Below are positions 25,711-32,571 of a stretch of 33,860 nt of DNA, piece by piece. Source of the DNA: an uncultured Oscillospiraceae bacterium (GTDB taxonomy: Bacteria > Bacillota > Clostridia > Oscillospirales > Oscillospiraceae); the NCBI GenBank assembly GCA_934591725.1, contig CAKTPR010000010.1, positions 1 to 33,860 of the forward strand, read 5' to 3'. Position 1 is the stretch's first letter; each line of letters opens with the position of its first letter. The notes under the pieces were generated by a model. The model had not been told where the DNA came from. It was given only the letters and a program-made list of their open reading frames with translations, and made no database searches. The position numbers were made by a program, and so were the translations under genes.

Positions 25711-25743
25711 AAAAACCCGGCGCCGGTCAGGGCACCGGGTTTT
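25711..25743 (-). terminator. Hairpin between tctC and tctB (partial terminator or 3' stabiliser)
   Basis: Leftward AAAACCCGGTGCC, loop CTGACC, GGCGCCGGGTTTTT: a long stem with a T run, 34 bases past the tctC stop and 20 before the tctB start. Its position suggests lower expression of tctBA and the enzymes relative to the binding protein. Confidence 0.7.
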
Positions 25744-25777
25744 AATTGTGAGGTCTCGTCGGTAAAGGCGGCGTCTA

Positions 25778-26815
25778 TTACTGAGCGTCCTTGAGCTGCT
25801 CGGCGTAGCGAGCCGCATCGTCGAGCATGTACTGCTGCGCATCCGCACCGTTGATGGCCACGGGGACGGTACCCATGTCGATCAGGTTCTGCTGGAAGCC
25901 CTCGTCAGTGGTGGCTGTGGTGAAGATGTCTACCAGATAGTTGTAGACTGCATCGGGGGTATCTTCGGGGACTGCAAAGCCGCACCATGCAGCAATGTTC
26001 ATGTCAAGTGCGTAGCCGTCCTTGAGTGCGGAGACTGCCGGTGCATCAGGGGCGGAGGAGACCTTCGCGTCGCCCAGAATGCAGAGGACTTCGATCTCGC
26101 CTGCCTCGATCTGTCCGGTCAGCGCGCTGGAGGGGCAGCAGCAGATAGCGTCGATCTCAGCGTTATCCGCAACAAGCGCGGCGATAGCGGCGGAGTCACC
26201 GTCGGAATAGGGAACGGAAGTAAATTCCTTGTTCCAGCCCTCGGCAGCAGACTTGAATGCCAGATCGCTGATGCCGTAAATGCCGGAGTTGCCGACCTTG
26301 GTATCGGCATTGAGCTTGTCAATGAAGTCATAGATGTCCGCATACTCACCGGCACGGGTGCAGATCATAACGGGGTTGCCGGAGAAGATGCTGATCATAC
26401 GGAAATCATCCGTGGAAACGGCGCAGTTGTAAGACGGGATGTTCTGCATAATGCCGAGCTCGACAACAACGGCAGTGACCGTATAGCCGTCAGCCTTTGC
26501 GAGCGCACCCTTGGTCATTCCGGTAACACCGTTTGCACCGGTGACGTTCTCGGTGGTGAAGCTCACATTTCCGTCGGCCTTCTCAGCATACTGAAGAAGA
26601 ACGCGGCTCATGGAATCGGTCGGGCCGCCGGCGCCCTTGGGGATAATGATGTTGATGGCAGACTTGGGGAAGTCCAGCGGTGCCTCGGCAGGAGCCTCAG
26701 CGGCATCGGTGGTGGCGGCGGCGGGAGCGGTCGCGGCAGTACCGCCGCAGGCGGCGAGGCTCAGCATAACAGCAAGAGCCAGGCACAGGGAAAGAAGCTT
26801 GACTATTTTTCTCAT
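25778..26815 (-). CDS. tctC: TctC-type solute-binding lipoprotein
   Basis: A 345-residue extracytoplasmic binding protein. The signal peptide MRKIVKLLSLCLALAVML ends in the lipobox SLAAC with C23 as the lipidated residue, followed by an Ala/Thr linker. The mature domain shows the Bug/TctC fold: INIIIPKGAGGPTDSMSRVL, TGANGVTGMTKGALAKADGY, KVGNSGIYGISDLAF, WCGFAVPEDTP. TctC proteins bind carboxylate ligands via the first conserved loop (here GAGGPTD). GGAGGAAC lies 5 bases before ATG 26815. It is the second gene of the leftward operon and probably the most highly expressed, given the hairpin downstream. Confidence 0.93.
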   Translation of the reverse strand: MRKIVKLLSLCLALAVMLSLAACGGTAATAPAAATTDAAEAPAEAPLDFPKSAINIIIPKGAGGPTDSMSRVLLQYAEKADGNVSFTTENVTGANGVTGMTKGALAKADGYTVTAVVVELGIMQNIPSYNCAVSTDDFRMISIFSGNPVMICTRAGEYADIYDFIDKLNADTKVGNSGIYGISDLAFKSAAEGWNKEFTSVPYSDGDSAAIAALVADNAEIDAICCCPSSALTGQIEAGEIEVLCILGDAKVSSAPDAPAVSALKDGYALDMNIAAWCGFAVPEDTPDAVYNYLVDIFTTATTDEGFQQNLIDMGTVPVAINGADAQQYMLDDAARYAEQLKDAQ

Positions 26816-26852
26816 TTGTTCCTCCTATTGTTTTTTTGCGCTTTTGCCGTTT

Positions 26853-27932
26853 TTATTCTATAACACACTCACAGTACATGAAGCTGCGCCTCTTTACTGT
26901 GAACGTGATACGAATCAGCTTACCGCAGGCATTTACGGACGGGTAAGAAAGCTCACCTTCGATAGTTTCCAGCGGGAGCGGCTCGGAAAAGCTTTCCCCA
27001 TTGTCCGTCGAGAAGGATATCGATATCGGGGTACGCCGCGCCCAGTTTCCGCTTATCGGGTTGGACACCAGCACAAGAGTGCCGTCATCCATCCTGTCTA
27101 CATCAAGGCCGGAGTTGTTGTTCGGCAGTGCGGTCGGATACGCCTCACACCAGGTGACGCCGCCGTCAGTGCTGTCGCTGCGGTAGATGAAGCCTCTTGT
27201 GCTCCTCATAAAGGCGTGGACATTGCTGCCGTCGCCGAGCCAGAGCGACGGCTGGATGACTCCGTCCCAGCGCTCGATTTTTTCAAGATCATTCTCCCAC
27301 AGCTCTTTGGACAGCAGGCCTTCCCATACGTTGTCCCTGTCTATCGGGCTCAGTTCATGGTGCACTATGGGTATCGGGCACTTTGTCCACGTCGCGCCGT
27401 TATCTGTCGAGCGCTCAACGAAGCAGTTGAACTCCGTATCTGTCTCAACGGACGCCGGGCAGAGCAGCGCTCCGTCCCTGCCGCGGATGATCTTGTTTCT
27501 CACCGGACCTCTGGAATAGGGATCCTCCGGGCACAGCAGCCTGCGTTCAGACCATGTATAGCCGTTGTCGTCGGAATAGATATAGTAGGATATCCAATCA
27601 TGTACGCCGGGGCCAAGCTTGAAATACACAAACAGGCGATGACCGTTCTTGAAAATGACAGGGTTCCAATGGGGAGTGCCGTCATGCTGAATAATGACCG
27701 GCTCGACCCATTTTTTCCCTCCGACGCAGCGGCTCATCCAGATGGCATTGTCAGCAGTTCCTTCTCTCTCTCCGGCAAAGAATGTGACAAGATAATCCCC
27801 GTTGTCCGCGATAACAAAAGTCGAACAGTGACAAGCCCGAAAGAAGCTTTGATCCATCGGCATTATCAATTCTTTTTTCAGCAGTTTTACTCGCATCTCA
27901 TTTATCCTCTTGGCGTCCGCCAGCTCAGACAT
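26853..27932 (-). CDS. BNR-repeat (sialidase-superfamily) protein, cytoplasmic
   Basis: A 359-residue six-bladed propeller-type protein. At least four Asp-box motifs are visible: SDDNGYTWSE, STDNGATWTK, STDGGVTWCE and STDNGESFSE. Conserved stretches include FFRACHCSTFVI, FAGEREGTADNAIWMS, HWNPVIF and PSLWLGDG. There is no signal peptide, so it acts inside the cell, unlike secreted sialidases. Similar proteins are annotated as exo-alpha-sialidase by fold alone; a lyase, hydrolase or isomerase on a small sialic-acid-like or sugar-acid substrate is possible. It is first in the leftward operon, behind an operator-controlled promoter. Start ATG 27932 has CGGAG 9 bases upstream; ATG 27896 (MRVKLL) with AGAGGA is an equal alternative. 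Confidence 0.75.
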   Translation of the reverse strand: MSELADAKRINEMRVKLLKKELIMPMDQSFFRACHCSTFVIADNGDYLVTFFAGEREGTADNAIWMSRCVGGKKWVEPVIIQHDGTPHWNPVIFKNGHRLFVYFKLGPGVHDWISYYIYSDDNGYTWSERRLLCPEDPYSRGPVRNKIIRGRDGALLCPASVETDTEFNCFVERSTDNGATWTKCPIPIVHHELSPIDRDNVWEGLLSKELWENDLEKIERWDGVIQPSLWLGDGSNVHAFMRSTRGFIYRSDSTDGGVTWCEAYPTALPNNNSGLDVDRMDDGTLVLVSNPISGNWARRTPISISFSTDNGESFSEPLPLETIEGELSYPSVNACGKLIRITFTVKRRSFMYCECVIE

Positions 27933-27999
27933 TCTTCATTCTCCGCTGTTCGCGGCGTTCATGCCGCACACTCACAGCGGCACGCGGAAGAGCATGTCC

Positions 28000-28013
28000 T
28001 GTAATCGTTTTCA
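28000..28013. promoter_or_regulatory. LacI-type operator 1 (leftward operon)
   Basis: TGTAATCGTTTTCA, with a central CG and half-sites TGTAA/TTTCA. It abuts the -10 box of the leftward promoter, overlapping it by one base. It is the exact reverse complement of operator 3. Confidence 0.75.
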
Positions 28014-28041
28014 TGATAACATCGTTTGTGGTTGCTGTCAA
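28013..28041 (-). promoter_or_regulatory. Promoter of the leftward BNR-tctCBA operon
   Basis: Leftward TTGACA (28041-28036), a 17-base spacer and TATCAT (28018-28013), about 80 bases before the first ATG. Confidence 0.75.
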
Positions 28042-28091
28042 TTAGCGCTTTTACACGTTTCTGTTAACTTAATCTTGTGGAATCAGCACAA

Positions 28092-28120
28092 TTGTTTTAT
28101 TACATTTTGTCTGTTAATAT
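28092..28120 (+). promoter_or_regulatory. Promoter of the first rightward unit
   Basis: TTGTTT (28092-28097), a 17-base spacer and TAATAT (28115-28120), followed without a gap by operator 2. Confidence 0.6.
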
Positions 28121-28134
28121 TGGAAACGATTACT
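28121..28134. promoter_or_regulatory. LacI-type operator 2
   Basis: TGGAAACGATTACT matches operator 3 (TGAAAACGATTACA) at 12 of 14 positions. It covers the expected transcription start of the first rightward unit. Confidence 0.65.
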
Positions 28135-28164
28135 AATCATGGTAGCGGCAAGGAGCGGTGAGCT

Positions 28165-28941
28165 ATGATCAACATTGGGTGTTTCGGCCATATCGGCGAT
28201 ATCGAGGCAGTAGGAGCTGCCGGCTTTGACAGTATCGAGCTTGACCTTCAGGAGATATGTGCGCTGACGCAGGAACAGCTCCGCGCGGCGGCGGACAGGC
28301 TCAAGGCATCTGACCTGTCCGTGTATTCCGTATCATGGATATTGCCCATGGAGCTCGACCTTACACTTCCCGGCTTCGACAGACGCAGGTGGCTGAATTT
28401 CCTGTCCGAAGGAGCCGAACGCTGCACGCAGCTTGGCGCCTCAATGTGGACCTTTGGCTGCGGGAAGGGGCGCAGTCTCAAGCCGGGAAGATCCGACAGT
28501 CTTGAAAGTCAGCGGGAAAGAGTCAATTCCTTTATCTATGACGTCTCGGACATATGCCTCCGCCACGGTATGAAGCTGGCTCTGGAGCCGCTGGGGTCGG
28601 CCAACAGCAATTATATCCAGACTCTTGCCGAGGCCGCTGCCGTTCTGGACAGCAAGGATCACCCGGCGCTGAAAATAATGTGCGATCTGCGGCACATGTG
28701 CGCTGCCGGGGATCCGATAGAAAATATAACCGATCACGGCAGTGATATTATACATTGCCATATCGATTATCCTCTCGGTACCCGCCGTCTTTTCCCGGCG
28801 GCTGATGACGGCTTTGACTATATGCCTTATCTGAGAGAGGTCAGGAAGCTGAGCTGCGGTCAGCTCGGGATCGAGGCCATACACGGCCGCATGGAGGATG
28901 CCGCCGCATCTCTCCGGTATATCCGTTCCCTTCTGGCCTGA
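28165..28941 (+). CDS. Sugar isomerase/epimerase, TIM barrel (AP_endonuc_2 type), first copy
   Basis: A 258-residue xylose-isomerase-like TIM barrel. The likely metal ligands of the family are visible in order: E in LALEPLG, D/H in MCDLRHMC, H in IIHCHIDYP and E in LGIEAIHGR. Members epimerise or isomerise keto sugars, or act as dehydratases on 3-keto-sugar intermediates. AAGGAGCGG lies about 8 bases before ATG 28165. It is transcribed alone from an operator-controlled promoter divergent from the BNR-tctCBA operon, and is followed by the next promoter. Confidence 0.85.
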   Translation: MINIGCFGHIGDIEAVGAAGFDSIELDLQEICALTQEQLRAAADRLKASDLSVYSVSWILPMELDLTLPGFDRRRWLNFLSEGAERCTQLGASMWTFGCGKGRSLKPGRSDSLESQRERVNSFIYDVSDICLRHGMKLALEPLGSANSNYIQTLAEAAAVLDSKDHPALKIMCDLRHMCAAGDPIENITDHGSDIIHCHIDYPLGTRRLFPAADDGFDYMPYLREVRKLSCGQLGIEAIHGRMEDAAASLRYIRSLLA

Positions 28942-28971
28942 AATTTTCTTGGTGATACATCCATTCCGCTA

Positions 28972-29000
28972 TTGACGGTCAAAAAAAGCGGTGTTATAAT
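28972..29000 (+). promoter_or_regulatory. Promoter of the second rightward operon
   Basis: TTGACG (28972-28977), a 17-base spacer and a perfect TATAAT (28995-29000). Transcription should begin near 29007. Confidence 0.85.
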
Positions 29001-29010
29001 CGCAGCATCT

Positions 29011-29024
29011 TGAAAACGATTACA
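29011..29024. promoter_or_regulatory. LacI-type operator 3
   Basis: TGAAAACGATTACA, the reverse complement of operator 1, placed just after the predicted transcription start. Confidence 0.75.
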
Positions 29025-29026
29025 TC

Positions 29027-30043
29027 ATGAATTGGGGGGCGATTATTATCAGAACTTGTGTGATTGGCTGCGGCGACATCGCCTTTGCAGCACATGGCCC
29101 GGCGCTGTCTCGTCTTGCCGGTGATGGTATTTGCAAACTTGCAGGCTGCTGTGCCAGACATATCGAAAAGGCTGAACTGTTCCGTCAGCGCTTCGGCTTT
29201 GAAAGGGCATACTCTGACTATACGCGGATGCTGTCGGAGCAGAAGCCTGACGCGGTCTTTGTCCTGATGCCTGTCAGGCTCGCGGCGGACTGCGCCATAG
29301 ACGTGATGGAGCGCGGCTATCCCGTCATCATGGAAAAGCCGCCCGGTGTTTCCGCCGAGGAAAATGACAGGATCGTTGAAGCAGCCAAAAGAACCGGCGT
29401 GTTCAACGCGGTGACCTTCAACCGGCGCTCCATGCCGCTGCTGCTCGAGGCAAAAAAGCTTTTGGACGGCAGGCAGATAGATGCCGTAAGTCTGGAAATG
29501 TGCCGCTATAAAAGAACCGGAGAAGATTTTACCACCACCGCTATCCACGGCATCGACTGTCTGTCCTTCCTTGTCGGTTCTGGTTATAAGACTGTACATT
29601 GCGATTATCAGAGCTCACCTCAGCGCGGCAATACAAATTATTACGCAAGCGGATATTTTGCCAACGGCGTTCATTTCGATATGCGTTTTGTTCCGGATGC
29701 CGGAGCAGTTACCGAGCGTATCGCTGTATATGCTCAGGGGTACCAGCTGTATTGCGACCTCCCCGTATGGAGCGGCACGGAATACACAGAGGGCTTTGAC
29801 TGTCCTGGCAGGCTCGTCGCTGCCGGTGCACAGGAGAAGCTCGCGGATATCAACGGCGAGGAGTATTCCGGCTGCCGTGACGGCTTTGTCCTCAACGGCT
29901 TTTATGATGAGGACAAGAATATACTCATAGCGCTCAAGGAAGGAAACGCTTCTCCGTTCCCTATATGTACGGGGCATCAAAGCGTCGAAATTTCCGAGCT
30001 GCTGCGCAAAGGTGTCAAAGAATATAGATGGGAGGATATATAA
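29027..30043 (+). CDS. Gfo/Idh/MocA-family oxidoreductase, first copy
   Basis: An NAD(P)-dependent sugar dehydrogenase, up to 338 residues. The Rossmann motif CVIGCGDIAFAAHGPA sits at the N-terminus. VIMEKPPG carries the family lysine (EKP), and TTAIHGIDCLSFL the histidine and aspartate expected at the active site. The ATG at 29027 has no ribosome site and lies only about 20 bases into the transcript. A GGGGGG run at 29034-29039 instead points to initiation near 29045-29048 (ATT or ATC, just before RTCVIG), where homologues should start. It is first of a five-gene operon whose genes are 1 base apart or nearly so. The substrate is unknown. Confidence 0.85.
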   Translation: MNWGAIIIRTCVIGCGDIAFAAHGPALSRLAGDGICKLAGCCARHIEKAELFRQRFGFERAYSDYTRMLSEQKPDAVFVLMPVRLAADCAIDVMERGYPVIMEKPPGVSAEENDRIVEAAKRTGVFNAVTFNRRSMPLLLEAKKLLDGRQIDAVSLEMCRYKRTGEDFTTTAIHGIDCLSFLVGSGYKTVHCDYQSSPQRGNTNYYASGYFANGVHFDMRFVPDAGAVTERIAVYAQGYQLYCDLPVWSGTEYTEGFDCPGRLVAAGAQEKLADINGEEYSGCRDGFVLNGFYDEDKNILIALKEGNASPFPICTGHQSVEISELLRKGVKEYRWEDI

Positions 30044-30044
30044 A

Positions 30045-31013
30045 ATGAGCGAAAAGAAAGTAAGGATCGGAATAATCGGCAACGGTTCCATTGCCCACGC
30101 CGCGCATTTTCCCGCGTTTTCAGCCATCGACGGTGTCGAGATCGCAAGCCTTCTTGCCCGCGACTATAACAAGGCGGCGCAGTCCGCGATCCGCTTCGGC
30201 ATTCCTAACGTAGCGCATGATCTGGATGAATTCCTCAGGCAGGATCTGGACGCCGCCGTTCTTCTCACCCAGAAGACGGTCAGGCGGGAGTATCTGCTCC
30301 CTCTGCTCGATGCCAAGCTCGACGTGCTGGTCGAAAAGCCTCTTGCGACCACTATGAAGGAGTGCGAATATTTGGCCGATGTATCGGCGAGATCCGGGCA
30401 GATAGTCATGGTTGCCTTTAACAGACGCTTTTCTCCTATCAATCGTCAGGGGATCGCCGCGATGGAAGGCAGGACCCCGCATCTGATGGTATGCAGCAAG
30501 TCCCGTGAGTTCAAAGAATACCGCGCCACTCTTGAAAACGCCATACATATGGTAGACATGATGCGCTACGTCCTCGGTGAGTGCGTATCTGTCAAGGCGG
30601 AAGCCCGCTGGGGCAGCGACATATTCTTTGAGGATATGTGTGCCGCTCAGCTCACCTTTGACAGCGGCGCTGTCGGTATGCTCAATGCCAGCCGCGAGGC
30701 CGGACAGTGGTATGAACGGATAGAAATGTTCGGCGGCAACCGCACCGTTATCATGGAGAGCCCTGACCGCCTGACTGTCGTCAAGCCCGATCATGAGGAG
30801 GTCTATAACTCCACGCCGCTGCACAAGGGCTGGGCCAATTACGTCGAGTGCATTGGCTTTCTGGGCTGCGACCAGCACTTTATCGACTGTGTGCGCACGC
30901 GCAGCAAGCCCCTTACCTCAGCCGAAGACGCTTTCAAAACTCATGAGCTTATGAACAGGATCCTTAACTCAGCCGGATTACCTGACCTTTCTCAGGATTG
31001 GAGTCACAGATAA
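30045..31013 (+). CDS. Gfo/Idh/MocA-family oxidoreductase, second copy
   Basis: A 322-residue NAD(P)-dependent dehydrogenase. Nucleotide-binding motif RIGIIGNGSIAHAAH at 7-21, family lysine in VEKPLATT, then FNRRFSP and NAIHMVDMMRYVLG with the likely catalytic histidine and aspartate. It is only distantly similar to the copy just upstream, so the two may oxidise and re-reduce different positions of one sugar, as in 3-keto-sugar routes. Start ATG 30045 follows GGGAGG by 9 bases and lies one base after the preceding stop; an in-frame ATG at 30012 inside the previous gene was not used. Confidence 0.92.
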   Translation: MSEKKVRIGIIGNGSIAHAAHFPAFSAIDGVEIASLLARDYNKAAQSAIRFGIPNVAHDLDEFLRQDLDAAVLLTQKTVRREYLLPLLDAKLDVLVEKPLATTMKECEYLADVSARSGQIVMVAFNRRFSPINRQGIAAMEGRTPHLMVCSKSREFKEYRATLENAIHMVDMMRYVLGECVSVKAEARWGSDIFFEDMCAAQLTFDSGAVGMLNASREAGQWYERIEMFGGNRTVIMESPDRLTVVKPDHEEVYNSTPLHKGWANYVECIGFLGCDQHFIDCVRTRSKPLTSAEDAFKTHELMNRILNSAGLPDLSQDWSHR

Positions 31014-31014
31014 A

Positions 31015-31908
31015 ATGAAACTTGCAGGTCACACTATGGCTACTCCGGAATTCACCGTTCCGGAAGCATTGAAATTTTTCTCGGAATTAAAACTTGACGG
31101 CGCCGAGGTCATTATTCAGTCAGACTTCATCAGCGGCATACCGCTCGAAGCCAGCGATGCACAGGTAAAGGAAGTGCGCAGACTTGCGGACGATCTCGCC
31201 CTGCCCATAGCGGCAACGACGCCTTATCTCAATCTATACAACAGCCTTGATGAAGCCGTGCGTCAAAGAGAGCAGGACGGTCTCATGCGTGTAATTGACA
31301 TATCTGCCATTCTCGGCGCCGCGAGCATCAGAATATACGGTGGTGCCTTCAAAGACGACGAAACAGACCCAGACGGCAGAAAGCTTGCCCAGCTCGTAAA
31401 GACCCTTCGTGCCTGCGGCGACTATGCCCAAAGCGCGGGTATCGTGCTCTCCGTCGAGAACCACTTCGGTACCATGGCCACGACTGTCGCAAAGACCATG
31501 CGCGTTATCAAGGCCATTGATCACCCTGCGGTCGGCATTCTCTACGATCAGGCAAATCTTGCGTTTCTTCCCGCCGAGGAATATAAAGAGGCAATAAGTA
31601 CCCAGATCGGCCATATCAACTACGTGCATGTGAAGGATCTTGTCTACCGCGGCGGAAGCCCCAAGCCATTCCGTTCGGACAGCGTCTCCCACATTTCCGA
31701 AGATATCCGCACTGTTTTCAGCCGGATTCCGGGAGACGGGATACTTGACTGGCCCGCCATTCTCCAGTATCTTAAAGACAGCGGATATGACGGCTGGCTC
31801 TCGTTGGAATACGAGCGCCGCTGGGGCAAGCAGGATCTGCCCATATCCACAGAGGGTATGCCCATCTGTGTTGAACGTATGCGCAAATGGCTGTCAGAAT
31901 TGAAATAA
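31015..31908 (+). CDS. Sugar isomerase/epimerase, TIM barrel (AP_endonuc_2 type), second copy
   Basis: A 297-residue xylose-isomerase-like TIM barrel. Metal-ligand motifs appear in order: E in LSVENHFG, D in ILYDQANL, H in NYVHVKDL and E in LSLEYERR. It is longer than, and not closely similar to, the copy at 28165. Its start is one base after the stop of the second Gfo gene, so translation is likely coupled. Expected to act on the keto sugar made by its dehydrogenase neighbours; the exact reaction is not known. Confidence 0.88.
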   Translation: MKLAGHTMATPEFTVPEALKFFSELKLDGAEVIIQSDFISGIPLEASDAQVKEVRRLADDLALPIAATTPYLNLYNSLDEAVRQREQDGLMRVIDISAILGAASIRIYGGAFKDDETDPDGRKLAQLVKTLRACGDYAQSAGIVLSVENHFGTMATTVAKTMRVIKAIDHPAVGILYDQANLAFLPAEEYKEAISTQIGHINYVHVKDLVYRGGSPKPFRSDSVSHISEDIRTVFSRIPGDGILDWPAILQYLKDSGYDGWLSLEYERRWGKQDLPISTEGMPICVERMRKWLSELK

Positions 31909-31922
31909 AAGGAGAAGTTTGC

Positions 31923-32570
31923 ATGTCTACTCTTGATTTCGTTTTAGAGAACAAAGTTGTTTCCATCGTCCGCCGTGTTTACGGAGACGATCTGCTCAAG
32001 CTTGCACACGCACTGTGCGACGGCGGTGTAAAGATGATCGAGTGTACCTTTGATCAGCAGGATCCCTGCTGCATTGAAAAAACGACCGAGGCCATCAGCA
32101 TGCTGTGCGCCGAGTTCGGAGACCGGATGTGCTTCGGCGCAGGCACCGTTCTTTCCGCAAAGCAGGTAGATGCCGCAGCGGACGCCGGCGCAAAATACAT
32201 CATATCTCCCAATGTAAATCCATATGTTATCGGCCGCACAAAGGAGCTTGGCCTGGTATCCATTCCGGGCGCCATGACGCCCACAGAAATACTGTCGGCT
32301 CATGATCTCGGCGCTGATATCGTTAAGCTTTTCCCTGCCACCACTCTGGGCTTCAAGTACATAAAGGACATTCTCGCCCCCATTACCCATGTCAGGCTGA
32401 TGGCGACCGGCGGCGTCACCGAAGAAAATTTTGCAGACTATCTTTCGCTGGGCTTTGTGGGCGCCGGCGTAAGCGGACGTCTCTCCGACAAGAAGCTCAT
32501 CGCCGCCGGAGACTTCGACACCATTCGGCAGAGAGCAGCCGCCTTTGTCAGAATAGCCGGGGAGAATTGA
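31923..32570 (+). CDS. KDPG/KHG-type aldolase (Eda family)
   Basis: A 215-residue class I aldolase that cleaves 2-keto-3-deoxy-6-phosphogluconate or relatives to pyruvate and an aldehyde such as glyceraldehyde-3-phosphate. The Schiff-base lysine is K135 in IVKLFPATT. Other family blocks are MIECTF (acid/base glutamate), CFGAGTVL, YIISPNVN, SIPGAMTPTEIL and LMATGGVTEEN. Where E. coli Eda has an arginine four residues after the glutamate, this protein has aspartate (ECTFD), so the substrate may differ. AAAAGGAGAAG lies 8 bases before ATG 31923; the earlier ATG 31887 lies inside the previous gene. It pairs with the kinase that follows. Confidence 0.9.
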   Translation: MSTLDFVLENKVVSIVRRVYGDDLLKLAHALCDGGVKMIECTFDQQDPCCIEKTTEAISMLCAEFGDRMCFGAGTVLSAKQVDAAADAGAKYIISPNVNPYVIGRTKELGLVSIPGAMTPTEILSAHDLGADIVKLFPATTLGFKYIKDILAPITHVRLMATGGVTEENFADYLSLGFVGAGVSGRLSDKKLIAAGDFDTIRQRAAAFVRIAGEN

Positions 32571-32571
32571 T

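Noticed and set aside
28000..28013. General catabolite repression (cre) site
   Set aside because: It resembles cre, but the G/A required before the central CG is T here, and three copies confined to promoters of one island favour the local LacI protein. It is not excluded.
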